In this document: piece after piece, positions 38,973-47,667 of the stretch
Layout of the letters: each line of letters begins with the position of its first letter
Position numbering within the stretch: the first letter of the stretch is position 1
From: Nitrospira sp.
Lineage (GTDB): Bacteria > Nitrospirota > Nitrospiria > Nitrospirales > Nitrospiraceae
Length of the DNA stretch: 52,081 bases
Direction: 5' to 3'
Assembly: GCA_024330925.1 (NCBI GenBank)
Contig: JANDJK010000009.1
Coordinates: 1 to 52,081, forward strand
Notes under the pieces: model-generated
Database searches by the model: none
Told to the model about the DNA's origin: nothing
The model's input: only the letters and a program-made list of their open reading frames with translations
Program-made: the position numbers and the translations under genes

Positions 38973-39285
38973 ACGAACGGTGACGATTGGTTTCGATCAT
39001 CCATCGATTGCTGGTCACTTCCCTGGTCGGCCGATCGTGCCGGGAGTCGTGATACTTGGCGAAGTGTTGGAAACGATTCGATTAACGGAGCCGGACCTGA
39101 ATACCGTGATCGGGATTCCAGTTGCGAAATTTACTTCACCCCTCAAGCCCGGCGAGTGTCTTGTGATCGAAGTGACTCGGATGGCTCCCGAAAGGGTGTT
39201 GTTTACCTGCCGTGTCGGTGGACAAGCGGTAGCCTCAGGAGTCATTGAGTTTGCGATTGTGCCACGATCGGTGAACTCAGCGTGA
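38962..39285 (+). CDS. FabA/FabZ-like hotdog dehydratase (ApeI-like)
   Basis: 107 residues of the hotdog fold. The catalytic histidine is in GHFPGRPIVPGVV (about 18-30), as in FabZ, and ITKFTSPLKPGE-like spacing is kept in GIPVAKFTSPLKPGE. In E. coli aryl polyene synthesis, a short FabZ-like protein (ApeI) works with a second hotdog protein (ApeP); the second one is present here at 45101. GTG start with a GGAGAAG site, overlapping the ligase by 11 bases. Confidence 0.85.
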   Translation: MNNERTVTIGFDHPSIAGHFPGRPIVPGVVILGEVLETIRLTEPDLNTVIGIPVAKFTSPLKPGECLVIEVTRMAPERVLFTCRVGGQAVASGVIEFAIVPRSVNSA

Positions 39286-40178
39286 GTCTTGCATGGCGGC
39301 ACCAACGGGAACGGGGCAGTCGCGCCGGGATTCGCGTCATGATGTGGGTGGCGCTGGTGTTGGGACGGTCAGTCGCGCGAGTGCTCTTATATCCTATTTG
39401 CGCGTACTTCCTGATGGGCTCACCAGAGAGTCGGCGGGCGGTGGCCCGGTTTCGAGCGATTGTCTTTGGCCGGCCAGCCAGGTGGGGGGAACTCTTTCGT
39501 CACTATTACACCTTTGCGGCAACCGTTCTCGATCGGGTGTACTTGCTCCGGGCTCAGTTTGATTTATTTGATCTCCGATTCCATGGCGTGGAGGTGTTGG
39601 ATCGCGAATTGGCCAAGGGCCGTGGTTGCATTCTCATGGGAGCCCATGTCGGCAGTTTCGAGGTGATTCGTGCCGTAGGAGTCTTGGGACGCCGGCTGGA
39701 TGTGACGGTCGTCATGGATGAACACAATGCGCCGCTGATGCGCGGTCTCACAGAGATGCTGAATCCAGCCGTGGCAGCAACTGTGATTCAAGCGGGAGGC
39801 GTTGAGGCGATGTTGCGTGTGAGAGAATGTTTGGAGCGGGGTGGCATTGTGGGCATGATGGGAGACCGCACAGTCGGTCGCGAACAGACGGTGGAGTGTC
39901 TGTTTTTCGGCCGCCCGGCCCGCTTCCCAACAGGGGCCTTGCGATTGGCTTCTCTTCTGGGGGTCCCGGTTGTGTTGTGCTTTGGATTGTACAGAGGGGG
40001 AAACCGGTACGACATCCATTTTGAATCCTTTCTCAACGATGGGAAAGAACTTGGTGATCACCAACAGCCGTTTCTGCAGCACGCCATGCAGCACTATGTC
40101 GCCCGGCTAGAAGCGATGTGCCGTCTCGCGCCGGATAACTGGTTCAACTTTTATGAGTTTTGGGATGAAGCTTCGTAG
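39282..40178 (+). CDS. LpxL/HtrB-like lysophospholipid acyltransferase
   Basis: 298 residues of the lipid A acyltransferase family. The catalytic H-x4-E motif is in MGAHVGSFEVIR (about 110-121), followed by GIVGMMGDRTVG and FFGRPARFPTGALRLA, all standard for LpxL/HtrB. A hydrophobic N-terminal segment (VALVLGRSVARVLLYPICAYFL) anchors it. In this setting it probably attaches the polyene or a fatty acyl chain to a lipid carrier; acyltransferases of this kind recur in aryl polyene and xanthomonadin loci. Starts with GTG overlapping the previous TGA. Confidence 0.88.
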   Translation: MSLAWRHQRERGSRAGIRVMMWVALVLGRSVARVLLYPICAYFLMGSPESRRAVARFRAIVFGRPARWGELFRHYYTFAATVLDRVYLLRAQFDLFDLRFHGVEVLDRELAKGRGCILMGAHVGSFEVIRAVGVLGRRLDVTVVMDEHNAPLMRGLTEMLNPAVAATVIQAGGVEAMLRVRECLERGGIVGMMGDRTVGREQTVECLFFGRPARFPTGALRLASLLGVPVVLCFGLYRGGNRYDIHFESFLNDGKELGDHQQPFLQHAMQHYVARLEAMCRLAPDNWFNFYEFWDEAS

Positions 40179-40770
40179 GCTAAAGGTGGTCTCGATCCTC
40201 ATTGCCGGCGTGTTTGGCTTGATAGCGCGGGGGATGGCTGACGATCTTTCGGAGACTGCTTGGACGCTTGAGCGGTTGGCCGCTTTGGTGAAGGTGCAGC
40301 GGGAGTCTACGATTTTCTTTGAGGAGACAACCTACTCTTCGCTGGTGACTCGGCCGCTCGTCACGCGAGGGGTGTTGCGGTTTACGCCTCCGTCTCGCTT
40401 GGAGAAAGAGGTACAGGAACCGTATCGGGAACGATATGTGATCGAGGACGATCTGGTGACGGTGGAGAGTGAGCGGCGAAATCTGACTCAAACCTTGTCG
40501 TTGGATGGCTATCCAGGTCTTCGAGGATTCGTTGAGACTGTGCGGGCTGTCCTGAACGGTGATGTGAAGGAGGTGACACGGGACTACGACTGGTTGTTGG
40601 AGGGAGGAAAACACCGGTGGGTCTTACGCCTGCGTCCACGGGAGCAGAGTGAAGGGATGATTGAATCCATTGAGCTAACGGGAACAGATGGCCATCTCCA
40701 GACGATCATGATTCGGTTCGCTGGCGGAGACCGTTCTGTGATGACGTTGTTGCCTGGTCGGCTGCCATGA
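40165..40770 (+). CDS. LolA-like outer-membrane carrier protein
   Basis: About 201 residues with a signal peptide (MKLRRLKVVSILIAGVFGLIARGMA). The mature part has the LolA pattern LARLVKVQRESTIFFEETTYSSL, TRGVLRFTPPSRLEKE and later YDWLLEGGKHRWVLRLRP. LolA-like proteins are constant members of aryl polyene clusters and probably carry the lipid-linked pigment across the periplasm. The coding region overlaps the acyltransferase end. ATG 40153 (four residues longer) is an alternative start; neither has a strong ribosome site. Confidence 0.83.
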   Translation: MKLRRLKVVSILIAGVFGLIARGMADDLSETAWTLERLAALVKVQRESTIFFEETTYSSLVTRPLVTRGVLRFTPPSRLEKEVQEPYRERYVIEDDLVTVESERRNLTQTLSLDGYPGLRGFVETVRAVLNGDVKEVTRDYDWLLEGGKHRWVLRLRPREQSEGMIESIELTGTDGHLQTIMIRFAGGDRSVMTLLPGRLP

Positions 40771-43088
40771 TTGTGTCTCGATGGGTGCCACTGCTCTGGA
40801 CAACTGCTATGGTTGCTGGTTGTTGGTACCTCACAGAAACCCTGTCGGTTCGTAACGATCTAGAAGGTCTCTTGCCCGACGGGGCGACGGAAGCCCAGCA
40901 GGTCCTATTGTCGCAAGTACGGCAGGGGCTATCAGGACGGCTGATCTTGTTGGCAGTGGAGGGTGCGCCTGCAGAGGAGTTGGCTCGGCTGAGCCGGTCT
41001 CTGGCCGAGGCCATCCGAGCTAACGGAACGATTGGGATAGTGGCCAACGGTGTAGATGACGATCAGGAAACAGACCGGTTCCTGATCGAGCGGTATCGCT
41101 ACCTGCTCAGTCCTGCGATCACGACAGAGACGTTCTCGGTGGCTGCTCTTCGTACCTCGCTCGAGCAACGGTTGGATGATCTCCGCTCCCCCCTTGGGGT
41201 CTTGATCAGGGACCTGATTCCCACCGATCCGACCGGAGAGACGTGGCGCATTCTGCAAACATGGTCTGGCGGTAACGGGCCGATGCGGTATCGAGGGGTG
41301 TGGATGTCACCGGACCGAAGCAGAGCCCTCTTGGTCGTGGCGATAAAGGGGGGCGGATTTGATGTGGATGTGCAGGAATCAATTCAAACGGCTATCCGAG
41401 CGTTATTTGATCAGGTGGTGAAGCAAAGCGGTATTCAGGCGCGATTGCATATGAGCGGGCCAGGGGTGTTCGCCGTTGAGATTCAACGAGCGATTGAATC
41501 TGAGGCCTGGCAGTTGTCGGTGGTCGCGTCCGTTCTCGTTGTTGGGCTGCTGTATGTGAGCTACCGGTCATTCAGGCTGGTTGTGCTGAGTCTGCTCCCT
41601 ATTGTCACCGGAGTGGTGGCGGGGGTCCTTGTGGTCAATCAATGGTTCGGCTTTGTCCATGGTATAACCCTAGGATTTGGTATTACTTTGCTGGGCATTG
41701 TCGATGATTATCCGATTCACCTGTTCAGCCACTTGTCTGGTCATGAATCGGCCGGATCGGTGATGCGGACTATCTGGCCGACCATGCGGGTGGGGATGCT
41801 GACCACAGTTATTGGTTTTTCCGCCCTGTTGTTGTCCGGCTACCAGGCGTTGGCACAATTGGGGATTCTGGCAATAGTCGGGCTTGTGACAGGAGCCTTC
41901 GTGACCCGATGGGTGATACCGGCCTGCATTGGCCCCCGCTTTATTCCGCTGGCAGTGCCGAGGCATGTTGCGTCACGGCTTGATCTTCTATCGACAGGAC
42001 AGGTGCTAGCCGTAACCGTGCTGATCTTGGCTTCGGCGATCTTGATCTGGTCTGATACGCCGATGTGGGAACAGGACGTGACGAGGTTGAGCCCGGTGCC
42101 AGAGGAGAAAAAACTGTTTGATCAGCAATTGCGACGAGAACTGGGTGCCCCCGATGTGAGGGATCTGCTGGTTGTGGAGGGATCGACCATCGAGGAGCTT
42201 CTCGAGAAAACGGAAGTCGTGGCAGAGAGGATGGAGCACCTGCGCACAAACGACATTATCAAGGGATACGACATTGTGTCCCGCTATGTCCCCAGCCGAC
42301 GGACACAATTGGAACGGCAACGACGTTTGCCGGAGCGAACGGTACTCGAGCGCAACCTGGCCGAAGCCTTAAACGGATTGCCCTTTACCCCCGGCCTCTT
42401 TTCCCCCTTTGTAGAAGCGGTTCAAAGATCCCGACTGCAGGAGCCAATCGGTCCTGAGGCTTTTGCAGGAACCATGGTAGGGGTTAAGGTGGAGTCGCTT
42501 CTGTTTTCCCAGGGAGGACGGTGGATGACTGTGGTGCTGATGAGTGGAGTCGAGGATCGCTGGCGGCTGACGGAGGCGGTTGAAGCATGGAAGGATCTGT
42601 CGATCAGCTATGTGGATCTCAAGGAAGAGTCCAACCGAGTAATGACAGCCTATCGCGATCGAACCCTGCAGCTACTCGGATGGGGGATCGTGGCGATTGG
42701 GGTGGTGCTGGCGGTGGGGGTACGATCGGTGGCAGTAGCGGTTCGTGTCTTGACGCCGGTCCTGTGTGCACTGCTCGTAGTGGCGGCAATTCTGAGAGGG
42801 GTGGGTGAGCCGCTCTCGCTCTTTCATGTGGCCACATTTCTGCTTGTCGTTGGACTAGGACTTGACTATGCGCTGTTTCTTAATCGTCCTGGATGCGAAG
42901 GGGAAGAGCGGCTCAGAACCAATTTCGGGCTATTGGTGTGCAGTGGCACTACCATAGTGGTCTTCGGAGTCTTAGCTGTTTCGAAGACACCGGTACTCCA
43001 TGCGATCGGCGTCACTGCGGCGAGCGGGGCCCTGTGCTGTTTGTTTTTTTCGGTAGTGATGGCTAGGAGGAAAGCCTATGTCGCCTGA
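40767..43088 (+). CDS. MMPL/RND-type exporter
   Basis: 773 residues in the MMPL layout: one N-terminal span (about 8-26), a periplasmic domain of about 220 residues, five or six spans (about 250-400), a short cytoplasmic/periplasmic loop, a second periplasmic domain and a final span set (about 635-770). The signature GIVDDYPIHLFSHL (about 310) and its second copy GLGLDYALFLNR (about 697) give the proton-relay region. Role inferred: export of the polyene product, as proposed for the MMPL proteins of aryl polyene loci. ATG overlaps the LolA-like stop (ATGA), a sign of translational coupling. Confidence 0.88.
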   Translation: MIVSRWVPLLWTTAMVAGCWYLTETLSVRNDLEGLLPDGATEAQQVLLSQVRQGLSGRLILLAVEGAPAEELARLSRSLAEAIRANGTIGIVANGVDDDQETDRFLIERYRYLLSPAITTETFSVAALRTSLEQRLDDLRSPLGVLIRDLIPTDPTGETWRILQTWSGGNGPMRYRGVWMSPDRSRALLVVAIKGGGFDVDVQESIQTAIRALFDQVVKQSGIQARLHMSGPGVFAVEIQRAIESEAWQLSVVASVLVVGLLYVSYRSFRLVVLSLLPIVTGVVAGVLVVNQWFGFVHGITLGFGITLLGIVDDYPIHLFSHLSGHESAGSVMRTIWPTMRVGMLTTVIGFSALLLSGYQALAQLGILAIVGLVTGAFVTRWVIPACIGPRFIPLAVPRHVASRLDLLSTGQVLAVTVLILASAILIWSDTPMWEQDVTRLSPVPEEKKLFDQQLRRELGAPDVRDLLVVEGSTIEELLEKTEVVAERMEHLRTNDIIKGYDIVSRYVPSRRTQLERQRRLPERTVLERNLAEALNGLPFTPGLFSPFVEAVQRSRLQEPIGPEAFAGTMVGVKVESLLFSQGGRWMTVVLMSGVEDRWRLTEAVEAWKDLSISYVDLKEESNRVMTAYRDRTLQLLGWGIVAIGVVLAVGVRSVAVAVRVLTPVLCALLVVAAILRGVGEPLSLFHVATFLLVVGLGLDYALFLNRPGCEGEERLRTNFGLLVCSGTTIVVFGVLAVSKTPVLHAIGVTAASGALCCLFFSVVMARRKAYVA

Positions 43089-44307
43089 GCGCTCTGCTTG
43101 TCTGCGTCCTATGACGCCGGTGGTTCTGTCAGCCTACACGTTGGTGACTGCCAATGGGAGGGGTGTTGGCGCCGTTATGGAGGCTCTACGGGCAAGGCGA
43201 TCTGCACTCAAGCTGTGCGACTTCGAGGATGTGGAGTTGAAAACCTACATTGGGCGGGTGGACGGGCTGGAAGATTTTTCGCTCGATCACGACTTGAAGC
43301 CCTTTGATTGCCGCAACAACCGGTTGGCCTGGCTGGGACTTCAGCAGGATGGATTTACCGCGGCGGTGGCCGAGGCCAAGCAGCGGTACGGTGCCCATCG
43401 GATCGCCGTCATCATGGGGACCAGCACGTCCGGCATCCTCGAAACTGAACATGCCTACCGGGCGCGTGATCCGCACACTGGCTCACTGCCTGCTTGGTAT
43501 GTACCCCGGTATCGCTATACCCACAATATGTTTTCCCTCGGCTACTTTGTGCGGACGTGCCTGGGTCTGTGCGGACCTGCTATGGTCATTTCCACGGCCT
43601 GTTCTTCCAGTGCCAAGGTTTTTGCCACTGCCACTCGCTTAATGCAGGTTGGTCTGTGCGACGCTGCGGTTGTAGGGGGAGTAGATAGTCTCTGTCACAC
43701 GACGTTGTATGGATTCTCAGCGCTGCAGTTGTTGTCGTCCGAACCGTGCCGACCCTGCGATGAGGATCGAGACGGCCTGTCGTTGGGGGAAGCGGCAGGC
43801 TACGTCTTGCTAGAACGGCGTGAGCAAGCAACCGGTCAAGGAGCGGTGGCGCTCTTGGGATATGGGGAAAGTACGGATGGATATCATATGTCGCATCCTC
43901 ATCCGGACGGGACGGGCGCGATCCGGGCGATGAGGGATTCGTTAGCACGGGCCGGCATTCGTCCAGAGGCAGTGGAGTATGTGAACCTGCACGGAACGGC
44001 CACAAGGGCCAATGACGAGGTAGAGGACAAGGCGGTATACAGTGTCTTCGGCACTCGTCCGGCGTGCAGTTCAACGAAAGGGTGGACCGGCCATACCTTG
44101 GGAGCGTCGGGTGTGACAGAAGCCATCATCTCTGCCCTGTGCCTCACGCATAACTTCATTCCTGGTACGCTCAATTGCCGGCGGGTAGATCCCTTGTTAA
44201 AGTGCCGAATCCTCCGCGACCATCAGTTTGGTTCGCTGTCCTGTGTGGTGAGCAATATTTTTGGATTTGGAGGCAACAATTGCAGCTTGGTGTTGGGGAA
44301 ACTGTGA
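43078..44307 (+). CDS. Beta-ketoacyl-ACP synthase (FabF/ApeO-like)
   Basis: 409 residues with the complete condensing triad: Cys175 in ISTACSSSAK, His305 in VNLHGTATRAND and His339 in KGWTGHTLGASG (with Lys334). FGFGGNN near the C-terminus closes the family. This is the elongating ketosynthase of the locus. In E. coli a catalytic KS pairs with a chain-length factor; the next gene is such a partner here. It starts within the exporter end behind an AGGAGG site. It is the only full ketosynthase in the locus; the second one (ApeR-like) of the E. coli system is absent. Confidence 0.9.
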   Translation: MSPERSACLRPMTPVVLSAYTLVTANGRGVGAVMEALRARRSALKLCDFEDVELKTYIGRVDGLEDFSLDHDLKPFDCRNNRLAWLGLQQDGFTAAVAEAKQRYGAHRIAVIMGTSTSGILETEHAYRARDPHTGSLPAWYVPRYRYTHNMFSLGYFVRTCLGLCGPAMVISTACSSSAKVFATATRLMQVGLCDAAVVGGVDSLCHTTLYGFSALQLLSSEPCRPCDEDRDGLSLGEAAGYVLLERREQATGQGAVALLGYGESTDGYHMSHPHPDGTGAIRAMRDSLARAGIRPEAVEYVNLHGTATRANDEVEDKAVYSVFGTRPACSSTKGWTGHTLGASGVTEAIISALCLTHNFIPGTLNCRRVDPLLKCRILRDHQFGSLSCVVSNIFGFGGNNCSLVLGKL

Positions 44308-45113
44308 GGCGGGTGGACCTGGCCATCCGCAGTATTGGAGTCCTGGCTCCTGGTCTGTTGGGGTGGGAAGGGAGTCGGCCTGTGCTGGCTGGTGAGCGAC
44401 CTTATGTTCCTACGCCTATTCCCCAACCGGAGGCGACTATTCTTCCTCCCAATGAACGACGTCGCAGCAGTGATTCTGTCCGATGGGCGGTCGAGGTGGC
44501 TCATGAAGCGATGGTGCGGGCCGGATTGGATCCGGGAGCTGTGCCAGCCGTCTTCGCATCGTCCGGCGGTGAAATCTCGGTGTTCGATCAACTGTGCCGC
44601 CTCCTGGCCACGAAGGAGCGGCTGGTTTCTCCCACGCTCTTTCATCAATCCGTGCACAATGCCGCCTCCGGTTACTGGGGGATCGCCACCGCTGGTCATG
44701 AGACCTCAACCGCCTTGTCGTGCTATGACGATTCGTTCATCGCTGGATTGGTAGAGGCGGTGGCGCTGGTGATAACAGAGTGGCGTCCTGTGTTGTTGGT
44801 CGCCTATGATTTGCCGGTTCCGGTTCCGTTACGCGAGGCGAGGCCCATTACGGTGGGGTTTGCTGTGGCGTTGGTATTGAGCCCTCTCGCGGAGGCAGCC
44901 ATCGCGACCGCAACGTTCACGCTCAAGGACGCTCGTGGGGCAGAGCCAGTTGGTCTTGCCGATCAAACGTTGGAGCAGCTCAGAACGCACAATCCGGCTG
45001 CTCGTTCATTGCCGCTGCTCTGCACCATTGCGGCGCGGGTGCGGCGAACTGTGGTGTTTGATTGGCTGGGGGATCAACGGATTGAGTTGGGAGTAGAACC
45101 ATGTTCGCCTTAG
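44304..45113 (+). CDS. Chain-length-factor-like ketosynthase partner (ketoacyl-synthase-2 type, ApeC-like)
   Basis: 269 residues, far shorter than a ketosynthase. The identifiable part follows the KS chain-length-factor pattern FHQSVHNAASGYWGIATAG (about 113-131) and lacks a catalytic cysteine/histidine pair: the region that would hold the nucleophile reads TALSCYDDSF and no HGTxT or GH motif follows. It should act as the non-catalytic half of a KS heterodimer. The start is GTG 44304, overlapping the KS stop (GTGA); the longer open frame from 44175 lies inside the KS gene. Confidence 0.8.
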   Translation: MRRVDLAIRSIGVLAPGLLGWEGSRPVLAGERPYVPTPIPQPEATILPPNERRRSSDSVRWAVEVAHEAMVRAGLDPGAVPAVFASSGGEISVFDQLCRLLATKERLVSPTLFHQSVHNAASGYWGIATAGHETSTALSCYDDSFIAGLVEAVALVITEWRPVLLVAYDLPVPVPLREARPITVGFAVALVLSPLAEAAIATATFTLKDARGAEPVGLADQTLEQLRTHNPAARSLPLLCTIAARVRRTVVFDWLGDQRIELGVEPCSP

Positions 45114-45544
45114 CCAAGGAAGACCTCAACCGTTTGCTTCCGCATGGGGGAGCGATGCGCCTGCTCGACAGGGTGGAGTCATGGGATGATGAGTCGATTC
45201 GGTGTGGTGCCTGGTCACATCGCGACCCGGCGAACCCGCTCCGGTATGAAGGCGGCTTGCACGTGGTGGCGGGGCTAGAATACGCTGCGCAGGCTGTCGG
45301 TGTTCATGTGGCGTTGCGAGGGGGAGGTGGGGCGAAGGATCCGGTGGTCGGTGTTGTAGGAGGGGTACGGGATGTCGTTTGTCGCGGAGATCGACTCGAC
45401 ATTTGCTCTGATGAGCTTACCATCGAGGCCGTTCGTTTGTTCGGGAACGAGCAGGGGGTTCTCTACCGTTTTATGCTTCTAGTGGGCGGAACGGAAATCA
45501 TGCGCGGACGGCTGTCGATCTTTTTTCAGGGCGATCCGGTATGA
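45101..45544 (+). CDS. ApeP-like hotdog dehydratase
   Basis: 147 residues. The opening LLPHGGAMRLLDRVESWDDE matches the ApeP-like subgroup of 3-hydroxyacyl-ACP dehydratases, where the histidine in the PHxG-like motif is catalytic. EYAAQAVGVHVAL and VVGVVGGVRDVV support a hotdog fold. With the short FabZ-like protein at 38962 it would give the dehydratase pair that makes the conjugated double bonds. ATG start overlaps the chain-length-factor end by 13 bases; the stop codon overlaps the ATG of the ketoreductase gene (ATGA). Confidence 0.85.
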   Translation: MFALAKEDLNRLLPHGGAMRLLDRVESWDDESIRCGAWSHRDPANPLRYEGGLHVVAGLEYAAQAVGVHVALRGGGGAKDPVVGVVGGVRDVVCRGDRLDICSDELTIEAVRLFGNEQGVLYRFMLLVGGTEIMRGRLSIFFQGDPV

Positions 45545-46266
45545 CGAGGAAGCGCGCGTTGGTCACGGGGGCCAGTGGGGTGATTGGCGCCGCCATTGCT
45601 GAACGGCTGGCCGCCGATGGCCATGCTGTGATCGTACATGGCTATCGCAACTGCGAGCAGGCTGAGGCGTTAGCGCGCAGGATTCGTCAGGGGGGGCAAT
45701 CAGCGACAAGTGTCTGCTTCGATATCACTGATGCGCAGAAGGCAAACGACGCCTTGGCCTTGTTGCTGCATCAAGGGCCAATTCAGATCGTTGTCAACAA
45801 CGCTGGTGTACACGATGATGCACCCATGGTCGGCATGACGGGCGATCAATGGAAGACGGTGATCGAGCTCTCCCTGCACGGCTTTTTCAACGTGACGCAG
45901 CCGTTGTTGCTGCCGATGATTGGGACACGGTGGGGGCGGATCATTTCGATTTCGTCCGTGGCGGCCGTGATCGGCAATCGAGGGCAGACTAACTATGCCG
46001 CGGCTAAGGCTGGTTTACACGGGGCGAGTAAATCACTGGCACGAGAGGTGGCGTCGCGCGGCATTACGGTCAACGTGGTGGCGCCTGGGTTAATTGAATC
46101 TCCTTCGGTCAACGCAATGTTTTCGCAGGAGCAGATTGAGGCACTGGTACCCATGAAACGGACAGGGAGGCCGGAAGAAGTTGCCGCGCTGGTTTCTTTT
46201 TTAGTTTCAGAGCAGGCTGGATACATTACTGGTCAGGTCATCGGCATCAACGGTGGTATGGTGTAA
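45541..46266 (+). CDS. fabG: 3-oxoacyl-ACP reductase (FabG/ApeQ-like)
   Basis: 241 residues of the short-chain dehydrogenase family. NADPH site GASGVIGAAIAERLA, NNAGVHDD, catalytic Ser in ISISSVAA, and the YxxxK in NYAAAKAGLHG, ending with YITGQVIGINGGMV. It reduces the beta-keto group of the growing chain. It is part of the overlapping plus-strand operon. A housekeeping role in fatty acid synthesis is possible but less likely given the setting. Confidence 0.9.
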   Translation: MTRKRALVTGASGVIGAAIAERLAADGHAVIVHGYRNCEQAEALARRIRQGGQSATSVCFDITDAQKANDALALLLHQGPIQIVVNNAGVHDDAPMVGMTGDQWKTVIELSLHGFFNVTQPLLLPMIGTRWGRIISISSVAAVIGNRGQTNYAAAKAGLHGASKSLAREVASRGITVNVVAPGLIESPSVNAMFSQEQIEALVPMKRTGRPEEVAALVSFLVSEQAGYITGQVIGINGGMV

Positions 46267-46275
46267 GATCGCGCC

Positions 46276-47205
46276 GTGGTACGAAGAAGGATATGGTGGG
46301 TACTGAACGTGAGCACCGACAGACAACCAGTTACTGAGAGGGGTGAGTGTGCGAGAGGAGAAGCTGCGCGTGCCGGCTGGAAGGCGGGAGATTGGTTGCC
46401 GGCAAGGCAAACGGCGTCACCCTATTGGGTGGTCATTCCCGCCTATAACGAGGTGGCGACGGTTCGCGAGGTGGCGCTGCGGGCGCGGCGCCAATGCCGC
46501 AACGTGATCGTGGTGGATGATGCCTCATCCGACGGAACTCATCAGGTCTTGGAGGGATTAGATGTGACGGTGTTGCGGAATGATGTGAATCGCGGCAAGG
46601 CTGGTAGCCTCGTACGGGGCTTCGAGTATGCTTTGTCTCGAGGAGCCATCGGAATTCTTACGCTGGATGCAGATGGTCAACATGCTCCAGAGGATATTCC
46701 TCGGTTTCTTGAGCAAGCTCGACGGGAGCCGGCTGCCCTCCTAATTGGCGTCCGCTGCCGCGATCAACGACGTGCCCACTTCTGGCGCTATGCCGCTAAT
46801 TGTTGTGCCGACTTTTGGATCAGTTGGGCATCTGGACAGGTGATCGAAGACAGTCAGTCGGGGTTTCGTCTGTATCCGGCCCTGTTGCTTCAAATGGTAA
46901 AGATCCCACATGGACCGAATCGAAGCTTCGTGTACGAGAGCGAAATCTTGATCGAAGCCGCCAGGAAAGGGACGGTGATTCAAAACCTCACCGTTGGCGT
47001 GGGGCGCCGATCGGCGTCAAGCCCCAGTCACTTTCGGCCGTTGCTGGATGTTGCGCGAATCACCAAAATGGTGGCATGGAAACTGGTCAGCCGAGGGATG
47101 TATCCGGTGGGATTGTATCGCCTATTGTGTCGGTGCTTCGGCAGGCGGCCATCTGTCCGCCGGTATTACGGCGAGCGGATGGCCGTCATGTCACTGCGAA
47201 AGTAG
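46276..47205 (+). CDS. Family 2 glycosyltransferase
   Basis: 309 residues. The GT-A nucleotide-sugar fold is seen in VVIPAYNEVATVREVA, VVDDASSDGTHQVL, RGKAGSLVRGFEYAL and DADGQH (the DxD metal site). The tail EDSQSGFRLYP and late YESEILIEAARKG are common in polyprenyl-phosphate or lipid-sugar transferases. Glycosyltransferases are found in aryl polyene clusters; here the acceptor may be the polyene or its lipid. GTG at 46276 and GTG at 46309 (better GGTGGG spacing) are both possible starts. Last gene of the plus-strand operon, ending 20 bases from the convergent lipoprotein gene. Confidence 0.86.
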   Translation: MVRRRIWWVLNVSTDRQPVTERGECARGEAARAGWKAGDWLPARQTASPYWVVIPAYNEVATVREVALRARRQCRNVIVVDDASSDGTHQVLEGLDVTVLRNDVNRGKAGSLVRGFEYALSRGAIGILTLDADGQHAPEDIPRFLEQARREPAALLIGVRCRDQRRAHFWRYAANCCADFWISWASGQVIEDSQSGFRLYPALLLQMVKIPHGPNRSFVYESEILIEAARKGTVIQNLTVGVGRRSASSPSHFRPLLDVARITKMVAWKLVSRGMYPVGLYRLLCRCFGRRPSVRRYYGERMAVMSLRK

Positions 47206-47225
47206 CATGCAAGATACAGATGTAG

Positions 47226-47645
47226 TCAGACTCCCAATCCAGACAGGCGGCTCTTGATGGCTTTATCCAGGTTCTCAATCCAGCCGCGATAGTTTTTGTG
47301 AATGGTCTGTTTTTGGGCGTCGTATTTTAAGTTTGTGCTGTCCTTATAAAGGATGCTGTAGGTTTTGGTTGTGTAAGGAATTTCGACGATCGCCGTGTGA
47401 CTTCTAATGTGAAGCGTGCCGATGATGTGCCCTGGTTTGACGACCGTCATGGTCCATCCCAACCCCGATCCGGCTTCGACGATGGCCTTTGTGATCTGAT
47501 TCAGTGTCGCTTCCTTGCCGGTGGCGGTAATGATCGGTGCGTCTTTGACGTTATAGATCTGCCCTCCGCCTCGACAACCGACAACTGCGATGAATGTGAT
47601 GCATAGCAAAACCGTGGTGAACCGGAGCCGTTTCATGTGGCGCAT
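47226..47645 (-). CDS. Small lipoprotein of unknown function
   Basis: 139 residues with an N-terminal lipobox: basic MRHMKRLRF, hydrophobic LLCITFIAVV, then G-C with the acylated cysteine. The mature part is TLNQITKAIVEAGSGLGW, MTVVKPGHIIGTLHIRSHTAIVEI and YSILYKDSTNLKY, a common small lipoprotein pattern found next to diverse envelope genes; I know no function. The start at 47645 follows AGGAGG by eight bases. It is the last gene of the minus-strand operon (halogenase-like, chorismatase, deacetylase, lipoprotein), 22 bases after the deacetylase. Confidence 0.82.
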   Translation of the reverse strand: MRHMKRLRFTTVLLCITFIAVVGCRGGGQIYNVKDAPIITATGKEATLNQITKAIVEAGSGLGWTMTVVKPGHIIGTLHIRSHTAIVEIPYTTKTYSILYKDSTNLKYDAQKQTIHKNYRGWIENLDKAIKSRLSGLGV

Positions 47646-47667
47646 TGTATGATCCTCCTTTTGATGA

